From Bradyrhizobium diazoefficiens (GTDB lineage Bacteria; Pseudomonadota; Alphaproteobacteria; Rhizobiales; Xanthobacteraceae): a DNA stretch of 64,000 nucleotides. The notes under the pieces were generated by a model that had not been told where the DNA came from, made no database searches, and worked only from the letters and a program-made list of their open reading frames with translations. How positions within the stretch are numbered: position 1 is the first letter of the stretch; every line of letters begins with the position of its first letter. Below are positions 38,201 through 44,094 of the stretch, one piece after another. Made by a program: the position numbers and the translations under genes. Location of the stretch: NCBI RefSeq assembly GCF_018129965.1, contig NZ_JAFCKW010000001.1, forward strand, positions 124,001 through 188,000, read 5' to 3'.

Positions 38201-38360
38201 TCTCCGGGATATCGAAGAAGCCGAAGTGAAGGCGATCCTCCGATTTGGAGCTCTGGTCGGCATTCTTTCGATTAAACCAGACCCTGCCGATCCGAAACGA
38301 GAGCTCGTCGACATGAATGTCTTGGCGCGTGAAATTCTAAGCGCGGATCTTCAGCAATGA
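29253..38360 (+). CDS. Giant pPIWI_RE protein fused to a STAND/AAA-like ATPase (3035 residues)
   Basis: One uninterrupted frame of 3035 residues. Residues 1-935 have the length and order of a pPIWI_RE protein: a MID-like part (about 470-600, with PTIVFVSR) and an RNase H/PIWI-like part (about 630-930, with VLFDGSASMG around Asp735). Glu881 and Arg907 are candidates for the name-giving E and R. The module ends at SLPAPLSFRSKIADYIARH. A Glu/Asp/Pro/Ser-rich linker (about 937-967) follows, then about 1400 mostly helical residues without recognised motif. Next comes a P-loop ATPase: Walker A GGRRLGKT at 2372-2379 and Walker B LLLLDEAD around Asp2451-Glu2452. A winged-helix-like part (about 2645-2700) and a 300-residue C-terminal region complete it. 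PIWI modules bind guide strands. The ATPase could sense or assemble. The call is from motif memory; the fused arrangement is the odd feature. Confidence 0.72.
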   Translation: MSDANIEAPFWIRRRVRQTRSLSALRWNGYADQHGATVSLQWTQAAISLLSAIKRRASQSEDRTGRSLPYATLRSLLEARVSGAVVVSPDLGEPWSGKEPRSFLITSAQDPSDVLLQAGRAVGQWSTDVLYRWAERIDIPLGEVDRIRELAADKRVLEIRDSSSTSIDPKNLDALSSFPLVKNAARALLVETLTGRELFDGLGPVYRVVSSALGSNSVEFETWPVAREGGCFSMVCTALIDTAPYSRKPVVRIRASKRVWSNKFPTPNQLFGSSRITLRLMSREALVSVGYEMRLSKGLPATEDIEEPAFLAAMLKSSTDFGADLAQAVSQADPGRREFLSVPYRTAYGRTKIPRGVTAGDQLDLFEKVAQITADCGFEPLPFTEVKKLKRPEEYHSALTTEMLLNHVASEVRLNALDDEQIERLFGQLTGDPGGKDLSAEKVVEAGELLAKVRAANAARLSRTFGEEQPTIVFVSRTEEEGRLFKSAVTTLFPQIVVAEYRLPSGTHGLFSGGPKRYADKFEQRVEAWRELSLAIAAAHSRARVIVQAAKEYADPSGWARDEDVVNKEAGRYALARFAGANVQYLVPRAPGDAYGYLLRLQAATYDLLFAHSGIAPIPSDALKEAFPDPARRPDFLLGVSIVRTARRRRGGNGGALIFAAKVNLSDGKTVARLASSQGTTSWLPFGDALVEVAKLGAADLGIDRTAAIETFQRFVSDTVKEQVAAGERPMVLFDGSASMGLWPWLNNPKISGLPEFGKEQILDQKTWKELTTVRIRTQSSPRLLTIMTHENKPADGSGAVLVDSHASMSACVIKVASSDVGGDYVATHAWERTRKVVRGTSVYRELPGYRRVKKEPERKGRMLYRQIRHAPSDEESSLPESINITVANVSPGSDPDKVASLIACMRHGYAHSAMATSLPAPLSFRSKIADYIARHSMEEELDEPTPSSAEDPISDDSDTPDEQTDALGATFGQLRNALLSGTSLVKFQPSARETLPLNSLLSSATPQSSLDKGKSGKPIEIGQIKDHDQLRRPILALPNFATTEWFKKYIIVSRSHLRIFHSKYARNVRPVVGFPWPQEKPDVEEFYRLLPEIAKYPFGLRFVLSGLFEKMPTWQRRLHQLYIAARREAGLTTTMADDLERRHAQVVQLAEAGKHDVTRAIAILHWGLYNQKTPAMAKLATHDPEIADYIEKFLACDHSLFGELWKRYANNTDEPDIAAAPNDELKDAQVIGDGVEQRPSEDAGSPPPTISSGEQAIDPVRSQEPALLATEVALSVATARWKARLGSIESLAKQNCDLDPNDSVRVELEQLVAELKNDIDAFEAAKPISLPTAELIERLRTALNEVKSVLARAGSMEGEILDNVTTLEAAADAAPPLMSKDRLLASEEGVTRAEASALDTTRAQERLDAANKDLSYAEFLKVAPDLLGRVVETGRTALNDIEMALRGLSERDVTTLPNRPLPSPSSPIVPAAADQQTTHTSEIRSPIDIGDEVYATEFEPAEGDLVLSPLPSAEALIEKAPEPEIDPLQTQIERKADELFTCHEFGLAYHLARAGAKVLGDAPLLPYTVDELRLIAMGERLANPSRYETEVYRESLHACATLAQVLREDDSSERNSARRIALLSAAIPIALLHASDGGSAFAIIDSIKVTGSCSPFFFIVDTLRENRKQGFPLHPSNLRMAVVANAGLSYLNDVLLDIKRQIAAVQAAKFRFVLGQRVKHWLVSLEGPVGALAAKISGPRGAHAAREFAAEYASRDAIHEMLKNAPDLANHNQLIDGAARERLIALVSDLASLCADYSAAAEAAEEARTNSSRIGLVRKLADALIAGIKKFEADTSASSGSDLIDAANRYARKVLRQISDLAEGKSHFETDRGSIGLALHVPLLWLPGMTWASAWTPSPNEASRLLEAIMTMPVPRFAGDSAEALRAAIEARRAEDAFVPARMLLEFAPKFGWDKGRIADEEARLESAEATRKGQLRSRRDHVSSLVTKVRRMALGGLEGSSQLSLSLDTVTIDSERPSITVDFLPEEIEGTRIVDVNAAGNRLTAIENKARRLLDEAKQAFARDIAALADGNKISVEERRELERLLAADDLTTLADWIPMFGAEDQRRPGLAGAVVNEGLHRFLKILGETPNIDLVSASHAVAQGEKIGAFDFSVLDEERREEIESVFRQWFDFKRSMKANAGGLTHIGPRLAHLLTQVAYDTNVVELNSGESQERRGIFAIDAKMELPFDANSLMLPDFGSSTNAGWRIVAAPGTITNAEILARTEGAEPRGVLVLVFGSLSLDRRNQLKLECIKRRRKVLVVDELLLLTMLSARERRPLAMFEIAQAFTTATPYQDYGRSHVPREMFKGRARETANIVNPHGSYIVYGGRRLGKTALLRHISRNRPEHGLFAYVDLVDSSSAALWERASGALKEAFAQPAATSEEFDQGVKAYLKGDERRRILLLLDEADNFIKEQARINHHHVLRLLALMAETNQRFKFVLAGLHNVSRITRSENSPLAQISNDPVRIGPLVEGDVGDAEILVRGPMAALGYEFANREDVWRILSYTNYYPVLIQVFCQGLLQIIEEQTVRNSKIIKVIDGKMVDSAVANSQIRKALYESFDKTITHIEQRYELLTYIIAERALIDAVEGMDGDGLTASEVTERAGRYWPEAFPKGSDPAEVEYLLDEMEGFGILRRFPSGRWTLRSRMLLDLMVTDEEELLARIYRFKGKQPETQFDPKNTRRKINVGKRTPIEKVSPLTDGQEAEIMSPDPSVGQSFVIFGAPISNIDHVHDALETSHTALGMNQRKVQLEVRGWRDRADFISEVRSTKKAGVMKVLVVTSQTEWTPEWVAEASKQPNVAKGLVRPVFIGASKHALAWSRGYPLGTKGLPRTAIRPLRPWARSYVASRLDAINALKSPLVDSVLRLTGGWNDPCQNLFAASGSSSQIEHVGAGIFDGLRGTAGAERFGIPTEMLAAFNTLANWCPDDSSTLDIADVLRDIEEAEVKAILRFGALVGILSIKPDPADPKRELVDMNVLAREILSADLQQ

Positions 38361-39985
38361 AGGACGGCGCGCAGTGGTGGAGTCTCCCCGGCCCTTCCGC
38401 CTTCGTCGGGCGAGTCCTCTCAGATTTGATAAGCTCGGGGGTCTCGATCGTCGAATGCCCAAGACCTCTGCCAGATGGCTTGATGGATGCGATAAGCCGC
38501 CGGGTCGCTGATGATTTGGCGCTTGATATGGTGCGGTTCGACGGATCTCACATTGGTGCGAACCAATCAATTGTGCACGAACTGGCCCTGTCTACCGGGA
38601 TCAGCGGAGCATCGATTGGGACGGTCAGTGATTTTCTGAACGATCCCGCGTTGGTCGATAAGGCCTTTTGCGTGGATGGGATCAATCGCGAAGTGGTTTC
38701 CCAGTGGGGCTATCTCTTGCGAGCAGTAACTGAGGAGAGACGCCGGCAAGGTGGTTCGGCCGGCCCGTTCCTTGTCGTCATCAAGCCTACAGGACTGGCC
38801 CAAGCGAGCGCGGCGCAGCTGTCAGGCAGGCTGCGAACCCGCAAAAGCATTGGAATGGTTTCGTCCATCGATAGCAACGCCTGGATAGCGGCTGCCGGAA
38901 TCCGGATCGGCTCGGGCATCGCGGAAAGGCTGGCAATAACAACGGTCATCGAGACCGCCGCCTGGTCACGTGACATTCTCGAACAGGCTGTTCGCTGGGA
39001 TACAGAGACCCAGCTATCGCCATTAGCCAATCTTCATGTCTTGGCCGGTAGCCGCCCCTGGCCGTTTCCATGTTGGGAGAACGGTCTCGTCGATATCTGG
39101 GATGACATTCCCGTTCCACACGCCGCAGCCGCGCTCGCTCACGGATTCGATGCCGAAATTGAACGTCGCATTTGGGCCGCTCAATCGCGAGTCCTCCTTC
39201 CAATTTTCGATGCTGCTCGAAGGGGCCTCATTGCCAAATACCTGGACGAGTTGGAGCGACACGCCAACCCCTCGAAGCCGTACCAGAAGCAAGTTCACGA
39301 CCGCATATTCTCGTACACCACTCCTTGGAGATTTGAGTGGTACGAGCTCAACAAGCTGTTGAGCAATATAATGACCAGCGAAGAAAAGGGGTTGATCGAG
39401 GATTTCAAGCGCTCGCGAGACTACTTGGCGCACGCACGGGTGATCAACGCGGCCAACCTCCATCAGCTATCCGAACGCTGGGACAGAGTTGCGGATAATC
39501 TGACTGCGCTGGTACCAGGATGGGACTGGCCGCGGTCTGGACAGTGCCTTTCCATGATGGTTGGCCCCGCCGCCGGCGGAAAGTCGACTTGGGCAATGAC
39601 CCAAGATATTCCTGTCGTATCAACGGACAGCCTTAGAATTCAGATGTATGGCAGCTTGTCCGTTGCGGGCAGTCAAGGGCCTGTCTTCAGAACAGCGAGA
39701 GCGCAGGTTGCGTCTCTTATGCGCGCTGGATCTCATGCAATCCTTGATGCCAGTCATCTCCGCAAGGACGATCGAGTACGCAACGCCTCGATGGTCCCGC
39801 CGGATCTTTGTGTCAGATACGTAATTGTGGATCGAAAGCTCGAAGACAAGCTAAGCACTGCTGGTGACAGGAAGCCCGGCCTCGTGGAGGAGCATCACGA
39901 GACTTTCCTGTCATCGATTGCCGAGTGCCTAGAGGGCGATCGCCTCCAACACGTTAATGTCGTTGACATGAGGATTGCCGAGTGA
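38357..39985 (+). CDS. Protein with C-terminal polynucleotide-kinase-like P-loop domain
   Basis: A 542-residue protein, last in the operon (ATGA overlap with the PIWI gene). The C-terminal 150 residues are a P-loop kinase of the PNKP/AAA_33 type: MVGPAAGGKSTWAM with the P-loop at 403-411, VVSTDSLR as Walker B-like strand near 425, SHAILDASHLRKDDR near 465 and a lid YVIVDRKLEDKL. Such domains phosphorylate 5' ends of nucleic acids or small molecules. Residues 1-390 start WWSLPGPSAFVGRVLSDL and look like a degenerate P-loop/STAND-type region with no Walker A, perhaps a partner for the fused ATPase. A kinase next to a PIWI protein could prepare 5'-phosphorylated guides; this is inference. Confidence 0.65.
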   Translation: MKDGAQWWSLPGPSAFVGRVLSDLISSGVSIVECPRPLPDGLMDAISRRVADDLALDMVRFDGSHIGANQSIVHELALSTGISGASIGTVSDFLNDPALVDKAFCVDGINREVVSQWGYLLRAVTEERRRQGGSAGPFLVVIKPTGLAQASAAQLSGRLRTRKSIGMVSSIDSNAWIAAAGIRIGSGIAERLAITTVIETAAWSRDILEQAVRWDTETQLSPLANLHVLAGSRPWPFPCWENGLVDIWDDIPVPHAAAALAHGFDAEIERRIWAAQSRVLLPIFDAARRGLIAKYLDELERHANPSKPYQKQVHDRIFSYTTPWRFEWYELNKLLSNIMTSEEKGLIEDFKRSRDYLAHARVINAANLHQLSERWDRVADNLTALVPGWDWPRSGQCLSMMVGPAAGGKSTWAMTQDIPVVSTDSLRIQMYGSLSVAGSQGPVFRTARAQVASLMRAGSHAILDASHLRKDDRVRNASMVPPDLCVRYVIVDRKLEDKLSTAGDRKPGLVEEHHETFLSSIAECLEGDRLQHVNVVDMRIAE

Positions 39986-40274
39986 AGCGGAAGTCGCGCT
40001 GAGGCGAATCTCACGAGCCCAAACAAATCAGTTCAATCTTCGAAGTTTCGCGTCAGATGAAGCCGGCCTACTCGGATTCTAGATTAAGCCAAATGTTGCA
40101 TTTACGTCCGCCACCTTTTCGAGAGGCAAAGCGAACTCTAGCCTGCAATGGAAGCGAGAATACGCCGCGGCTGAGTCTACCAATTAGGCCGGCAAAGTCC
40201 GCCATGGTTCGCCGACGCTTATTCAACGGATATTCGACGACTTCTCGAGAGCGAATCTAAGTTATTGAAATTTA
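39986..40274. other. Gene-free stretch between defence operon and tRNA
   Basis: About 290 bp of lower GC without convincing coding sequence, T-run hairpin or integrase fragment. It is the likely border of the accessory region, as an element integrated at the 3' end of the tRNA-Glu gene would end here. Confidence 0.5.
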
Positions 40275-40349
40275 TGGCGCTCCCTAGGGGAATCGAACCC
40301 CTGTTTCAGCCTTGAGAGGGCCGCGTCCTAACCGCTAGACGAAGGGAGC
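40275..40349 (-). tRNA. tRNA-Glu (anticodon CTC)
   Basis: The 75-nt minus-strand sequence folds as a cloverleaf. The 7-bp acceptor stem is GCTCCCT/AGGGAGC with discriminator G and encoded CCA. The anticodon stem CGGCC/GGCTG has loop CTCTCAA, giving anticodon CTC. The T arm is AGGGG-TTCGATT-CCCCT. The 3' end faces left, toward the defence operon, which is the side on which tRNA-targeting integrative elements insert. It reads glutamate GAG codons. Confidence 0.96.
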
Positions 40350-40406
40350 GTGCGGGTTAGCCAATAACCTCGAAATTTGTTCGCCGCAAGGACCCGGGCG
40401 GGCCTT

Positions 40407-40745
40407 TTACGGCTCATTGGCAAATTTCAGCTTTCCGGCTGGCTTCAGGGTGTGGGCGTCGAAGGTGCGGATCTCGGTGATCCCGCCGACATCGAGGGTG
40501 ACGACGAGGCGGTCGCCGGCCACACCGGTGGAGACAATCCTGGCGCCCTTCGGCAGGGTGGCGGTGACGTCGCCAACGGGCTCTGCCGCCCTTCCCTCCG
40601 ACTTGAAAAGGCGGTAGCCCACCGCGATCAGGACGGCGCAGATGGCCAGCGCCGTGGTCAACCCCGCGATCAGCATCATCCGCCGCACCCGCGCAAACAG
40701 CGCGGCCTGCTCGGGGCTCGGTTCGGGAACAGCGGTATCAGACAT
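40407..40745 (-). CDS. Small single-span membrane protein, possibly DUF6476
   Basis: A 112-residue protein from the ATG at 40745 (MSDTAVPEPSPEQ). An Ala/Arg-rich N-terminal tail is followed by one transmembrane segment (LIAGLTTALAICAVLIAVGY) and a beta-rich periplasmic tail with RLVVTLDVGGITEIRTFD. Such proteins of unknown function sit divergent from rluD in rhizobial genomes, hence the tentative DUF6476 label. The two starts are only 4 bp apart; the ATG two codons upstream at 40751 would overlap rluD's start codon. An N-terminal extension to 40913 is open but lies inside rluD and is rejected. Confidence 0.65.
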   Translation of the reverse strand: MSDTAVPEPSPEQAALFARVRRMMLIAGLTTALAICAVLIAVGYRLFKSEGRAAEPVGDVTATLPKGARIVSTGVAGDRLVVTLDVGGITEIRTFDAHTLKPAGKLKFANEP

Positions 40746-40749
40746 CGTC

Positions 40750-41757
40750 ATGGAAAACTCGGGCTCTGCGCAAAGGTTGGAGGTTGTCGTCGAAGGCTCG
40801 GAGGGCTCGGCCCGGCTCGACCGCGTGCTGGCGGCGCACCTGACCGACCTGTCGCGATCGCGGCTGAAAGCCTTGATTCTGGCGGGCGCGGTCCAGCTTG
40901 GAGATACCGCCATTCGCGACCCCGCTTATCACGTCACTTCAGGCGATACGATCAGAATCGACGTGCCGGAGGCAGTGCCGGCCGAGCCGAAAGGCGAGGA
41001 CATCGCGCTCGATATCGTGTTCGAGGACGACGACATCGTGGTTCTCAACAAGCCGAAGGGGCTGGTGGTGCACCCCGCGGCCGGCCACGAGACCGGCACG
41101 CTGGTGAATGCGCTGATCGCCCATTGCGGGACGTCGCTGTCGGGTATCGGCGGGGTACGGCGGCCCGGCATCGTGCACCGGCTGGACAAGGACACGACGG
41201 GATTGATGGTGGTCGCCAAGAACGACCTCGCCCATGCCTCGCTCACCGCGCAATTCGCCGACCACGGCCGCACCGGGCCGATGCGGCGCGGCTACATGGC
41301 CTTTGCCTGGGGCGTGCCCGGCCGGCACCGCGGCACCGTCGATGCCCCGATCGATCGCCACCCGCATGCGCGCGAGAAAATGGCGGTGCGCCAGAGCGGC
41401 CGCGAGGCGGTGACGCATTGGGAAGTCCTGGAGAGTTATGCCGGCCGCGACGGCAAGCCGATCGCGACCCTGCTCGCCTGCGAGCTCGAGACCGGGCGAA
41501 CCCACCAGATCCGCGTCCACCTCGCCCATATCGGACACCCTCTGATGGGCGATGCGGTCTATGGCCCGCATTTCAAGACCAAGGCGAACCAGCTGGGCCC
41601 CGAATCGCAGTCCGCCCTTGCGGCGCTTGGGCGACAGGCCCTGCATGCCTACCTCCTGGTATTGGAGCACCCGAGGACTGGAGAACTTCTTCACTGGGAG
41701 GCGCCTCTGCCGGAGGATTTGCTTCTCTTGCAAAGCGGGCTGAAAGCGGCGCTATGA
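40750..41757 (+). CDS. rluD: 23S rRNA pseudouridine synthase RluD
   Basis: A 335-residue protein with an N-terminal S4 RNA-binding domain (RLDRVLAAHLTDLSRSRLKA) and an RsuA/RluA-type catalytic domain. The latter carries the active-site aspartate in VHRLDKDTTGLMVV and the GRTHQIRVHLAHIGHPLMGD motif. It isomerises uridines (positions 1911, 1915, 1917 in E. coli numbering) in helix 69 of 23S rRNA. The start at 40750 (MENSGSAQRLEV) gives the usual length. It lies between the small membrane protein gene and rpoH, the standard core order in this group. Nothing is odd apart from the near-zero distance to the divergent start. Confidence 0.93.
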   Translation: MENSGSAQRLEVVVEGSEGSARLDRVLAAHLTDLSRSRLKALILAGAVQLGDTAIRDPAYHVTSGDTIRIDVPEAVPAEPKGEDIALDIVFEDDDIVVLNKPKGLVVHPAAGHETGTLVNALIAHCGTSLSGIGGVRRPGIVHRLDKDTTGLMVVAKNDLAHASLTAQFADHGRTGPMRRGYMAFAWGVPGRHRGTVDAPIDRHPHAREKMAVRQSGREAVTHWEVLESYAGRDGKPIATLLACELETGRTHQIRVHLAHIGHPLMGDAVYGPHFKTKANQLGPESQSALAALGRQALHAYLLVLEHPRTGELLHWEAPLPEDLLLLQSGLKAAL

Positions 41758-41976
41758 CGCAGGGCGGTTCAGAAAGCCTTTACATTACAGAAAGTTATTG
41801 CTGCCACACGGGGACGTGACGTCAGCAATCCTTCCCTTTTTGCCCCTTGATGAGGTATATTGCCCCTGCGTTGGAAAGGACCAACGCGGAACATCGCAGC
41901 TACGGCCGGCTTTAACAAAGCGGTCGTCTGCCTGGCCCGCCGCTGTCGGGGGCCTGAACCCTGGAGGGCTCAACAC

Positions 41977-42876
41977 ATGGCCCGTACCGCTGCTTTGCCG
42001 GTGCTCAATGGAGAATCCGGCCTTTCTCGTTACCTCGCCGAAATCCGCAAGTTCCCGATGCTGGAACCCCAGCAGGAATACATGCTCGCCAAGCGTTGGC
42101 GCGAGCATGACGATCGCGACGCGGCTCACCAACTCGTCACCAGCCATCTCCGTCTCGTGGCCAAGATCGCCATGGGATATCGCGGCTACGGCCTGCCGAT
42201 CTCCGAGGTGGTCTCGGAAGGCAATGTCGGCCTGATGCAGGCGGTGAAGCGTTTCGAACCCGAGAAGGGGTTCCGTCTCGCTACCTACGCGATGTGGTGG
42301 ATCAAGGCGTCGATTCAAGAGTACATCCTGCGTTCCTGGTCGCTCGTGAAGATGGGCACCACTGCGAACCAGAAGAAGCTGTTCTTCAACCTGCGCAAGG
42401 CGAAGAGCAAGATCAACGCGCTGGACGAGGGCGATCTCCGCCCCGACCAGGTGAAGATCATTGCCAAGCGCCTCGGCGTCACCGATCAGGACGTGATCGA
42501 CATGAATCGCCGCCTCGGTGGCGACGCGTCGCTCAACGCACCGATCCGCGACGACGGCGAAGCCGGCGAATGGCAGGACTGGCTGGTCGACAATACGCCC
42601 AACCAGGAAGCCATGCTGGCGGAGCACGAGGAATATGACGAACGCCGCGACGCCCTCAACGGCGCCATGAGCGTTCTCAACCCGCGCGAACGCCGCATCT
42701 TCGAGGCCCGCCGCCTCGCAGATGAGCCGATGACGCTGGAAGACCTGGCCGCCGAGTTCGGCGTGTCGCGTGAGCGCGTCCGGCAGATCGAAGTCCGCGC
42801 CTTCGAAAAGGTGCAGACCGCGGTCAAGGGCACGATCGCAAAGGCCGAACAGGCCGCGCTGGAAGCCGCACACTAA
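41977..42876 (+). CDS. rpoH: RNA polymerase heat-shock sigma factor RpoH (sigma-32)
   Basis: A 299-residue group 3 sigma factor starting MARTAALPVLNGESGLSRYL, with CTGGAGGG upstream. Region 2 has LRLVAKIAMGYRGYGLPISE and EKGFRLATYAMWWIKASIQE (-10 recognition). The sigma-32 specific RpoH box QKKLFFNLRKAKSK follows near residue 130. Region 4 ends with the helix-turn-helix EFGVSRERVRQIEVRAFEKV. It directs heat-shock gene transcription. Rhizobial genomes often carry two or three rpoH genes; which paralogue this is cannot be told. A terminator follows at 42924. Confidence 0.95.
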   Translation: MARTAALPVLNGESGLSRYLAEIRKFPMLEPQQEYMLAKRWREHDDRDAAHQLVTSHLRLVAKIAMGYRGYGLPISEVVSEGNVGLMQAVKRFEPEKGFRLATYAMWWIKASIQEYILRSWSLVKMGTTANQKKLFFNLRKAKSKINALDEGDLRPDQVKIIAKRLGVTDQDVIDMNRRLGGDASLNAPIRDDGEAGEWQDWLVDNTPNQEAMLAEHEEYDERRDALNGAMSVLNPRERRIFEARRLADEPMTLEDLAAEFGVSRERVRQIEVRAFEKVQTAVKGTIAKAEQAALEAAH

Positions 42877-42923
42877 GCGAGGCTTCGGCGCCAGAGATTG
42901 GCGGATCGACAAGAGAAGGAAAA

Positions 42924-42948
42924 GCCGGCGGTGACGCCGGCTTTTTTA
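42924..42948 (+). terminator. Rho-independent terminator of rpoH
   Basis: A perfect 7-bp stem GCCGGCG-GTGA-CGCCGGC is followed by TTTTTTA, 48 bp after the rpoH stop. Confidence 0.9.
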
Positions 42949-43000
42949 TTGGGGTAATGCCCTTCTGAGTTACGCGAAGCTCGGCCCCACCCGCGGTGTC

Positions 43001-43093
43001 ATGCCCGCGGAGGCGGGCATTCAGTACGCCGCGGCTTCGCGACTGGGCCACGACTGGCTCGGAATACTGGATCGCCCGGTCAAGCCGGGCGAT
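43001..43093. repeat. Dispersed palindromic repeat (two hairpins)
   Basis: Two perfect hairpins, ATGCCCGC-GGAG-GCGGGCAT (43001-43020) and ATCGCCCGG-TCAAG-CCGGGCGAT (43071-43093), flank 50 bp of unique sequence. A close relative of these stems, ATGCCCGGG-TCAGG-CCCGGGCAT, occurs at 53799-53821. The pattern is that of REP-type repeats common between genes of this genus. Confidence 0.65.
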
Positions 43094-43123
43094 GACAACA
43101 GTGAATGCTGCGATCAGTACGCG

Positions 43124-43645
43124 TCAATAAAACGCCCGGAAATAATCGGCGAGCGACTCCGGCTCGACCTGATCCTCCAGTTGCACGGGCGTCTCGTCGA
43201 GCAGCGCGCTCGCCTGGGTCTTGTAGTCGGCGGAGACGAAATCGGGCTGGTCCGCGCCGCGGCGGAGCATGCCGCGATAGGCCTCGAAGGCGGATTGCGT
43301 GCCCATGAAGACGCAGACGCAATGTTGCGGCTCGGCGTAGAGATAGCGGACATCGCCGCCGTTCCGGTGCATCACGAAGCGATGCGGCGGCAGCGCGCGC
43401 AGCGCCTTCTGGCCCGCGGCGTCATTGGCGACCTGGACGCGAAAGCCGGCAGAAGCGAGATAGAAACTGTTCTTGTCGAGGAACGGCTTGCTCGGCGTCT
43501 CCAGCGCCACCAGAAGCGAGGCGCACAGCGAGAGCACGATCGCCGGCATCGCGCCCATGGCGCGCAGGCTGCGTGCCGATACGCGGCGCGATGGCGCGAC
43601 CGTGCGACCATCGACACGCGCGGCGGTGCCGACTGAGACGGTCAT
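43124..43645 (-). CDS. Conserved hypothetical protein with one N-terminal hydrophobic segment
   Basis: A 173-residue protein starting MTVSVGTAARVDGR. A basic stretch and then a hydrophobic helix (AMPAIVLSLCASLLVAL, about residues 33-49) suggest a signal anchor. The rest is soluble, with RFVMHRNGGDVRYLYAEPQ and CVCVFMGTQSAFEAYR. I do not recognise a family with known function. The composition is typical of the core genome. It is divergent from the frameshifted gene at 43752. A GTG one codon upstream is an alternative start. Confidence 0.65.
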   Translation of the reverse strand: MTVSVGTAARVDGRTVAPSRRVSARSLRAMGAMPAIVLSLCASLLVALETPSKPFLDKNSFYLASAGFRVQVANDAAGQKALRALPPHRFVMHRNGGDVRYLYAEPQHCVCVFMGTQSAFEAYRGMLRRGADQPDFVSADYKTQASALLDETPVQLEDQVEPESLADYFRAFY

Positions 43646-43751
43646 CACATTCCCCTCCCCTTGCCTGTCCTACAACCGAGCTTGCCTTGAACCCGCGCTG
43701 CCGGTCAACCGACCCAAATGAGCGATCCGCATCCATCGAACGGACACCATC

Positions 43752-44091
43752 GTGTCGATCATCCTGCAATCCACCGTCGGCGGATTCTCCGCCCAGTTCA
43801 TGCGCAAGCTGCCGCTGGTCGAGCAGGCGATGCGCGACCACGGGCTCGACCCTGCGGAGTTCGTGATCTCGAAGGATTATGCGCACCGCGACGATCCCGA
43901 TCATGGGCCCGTTCTTCTTTAACTACAGCGTGTTCTTCGGCGCGGAGACATTCACCGTCACCGAGCCGAACGACATGGTGTTCCTGGATTACTTCTTCAG
44001 ACGCGTGCTGGCGGCGGACGAACCGCCAACGCTGCCGCGGCGACCTGGATTGATCCGGCGATTTTTCAGATGGATGGCGAAGCCGGTTTGA
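43752..44091 (+). pseudogene. Conserved small protein gene with a frameshift
   Basis: The frame from the GTG at 43752 (SIILQSTVGGFSAQFMRKL) reads well to AEFVISKDYA near 43880, then drifts to a TAA at 43920. The +1 frame takes over in the same place (TIPIMGPFFFNYSVFFGAET) and continues to 44091 with TVTEPNDMVFLDYFFRRVLA. Joined, they give one protein of about 112 residues with no gap, so a single indel near 43880-43890 has split the gene. A sequencing error is equally possible. The family is unknown to me. A phosphorelay or ribosomal link is not suggested by anything seen. Confidence 0.6.
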
Positions 44092-44094
44092 CCG

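Noticed and set aside
29253..38360. Many long minus-strand frames inside the giant PIWI gene
   Set aside because: They mirror the plus-strand codon pattern of a GC-rich gene; none has a start context or known motif.
40057..40260. Open frame of 67 codons between the kinase gene and tRNA-Glu
   Set aside because: The composition is not coding-like, there is no ribosome site, and the frame is interrupted on either side by stops at normal frequency.
41838..41870. Heat-shock type promoter before rpoH (CCCCTTGAT ... CCCCTG)
   Set aside because: The spacing between the two boxes is about 11 bp, too short for a sigma-32 promoter, and TATATT has no good -35 partner.
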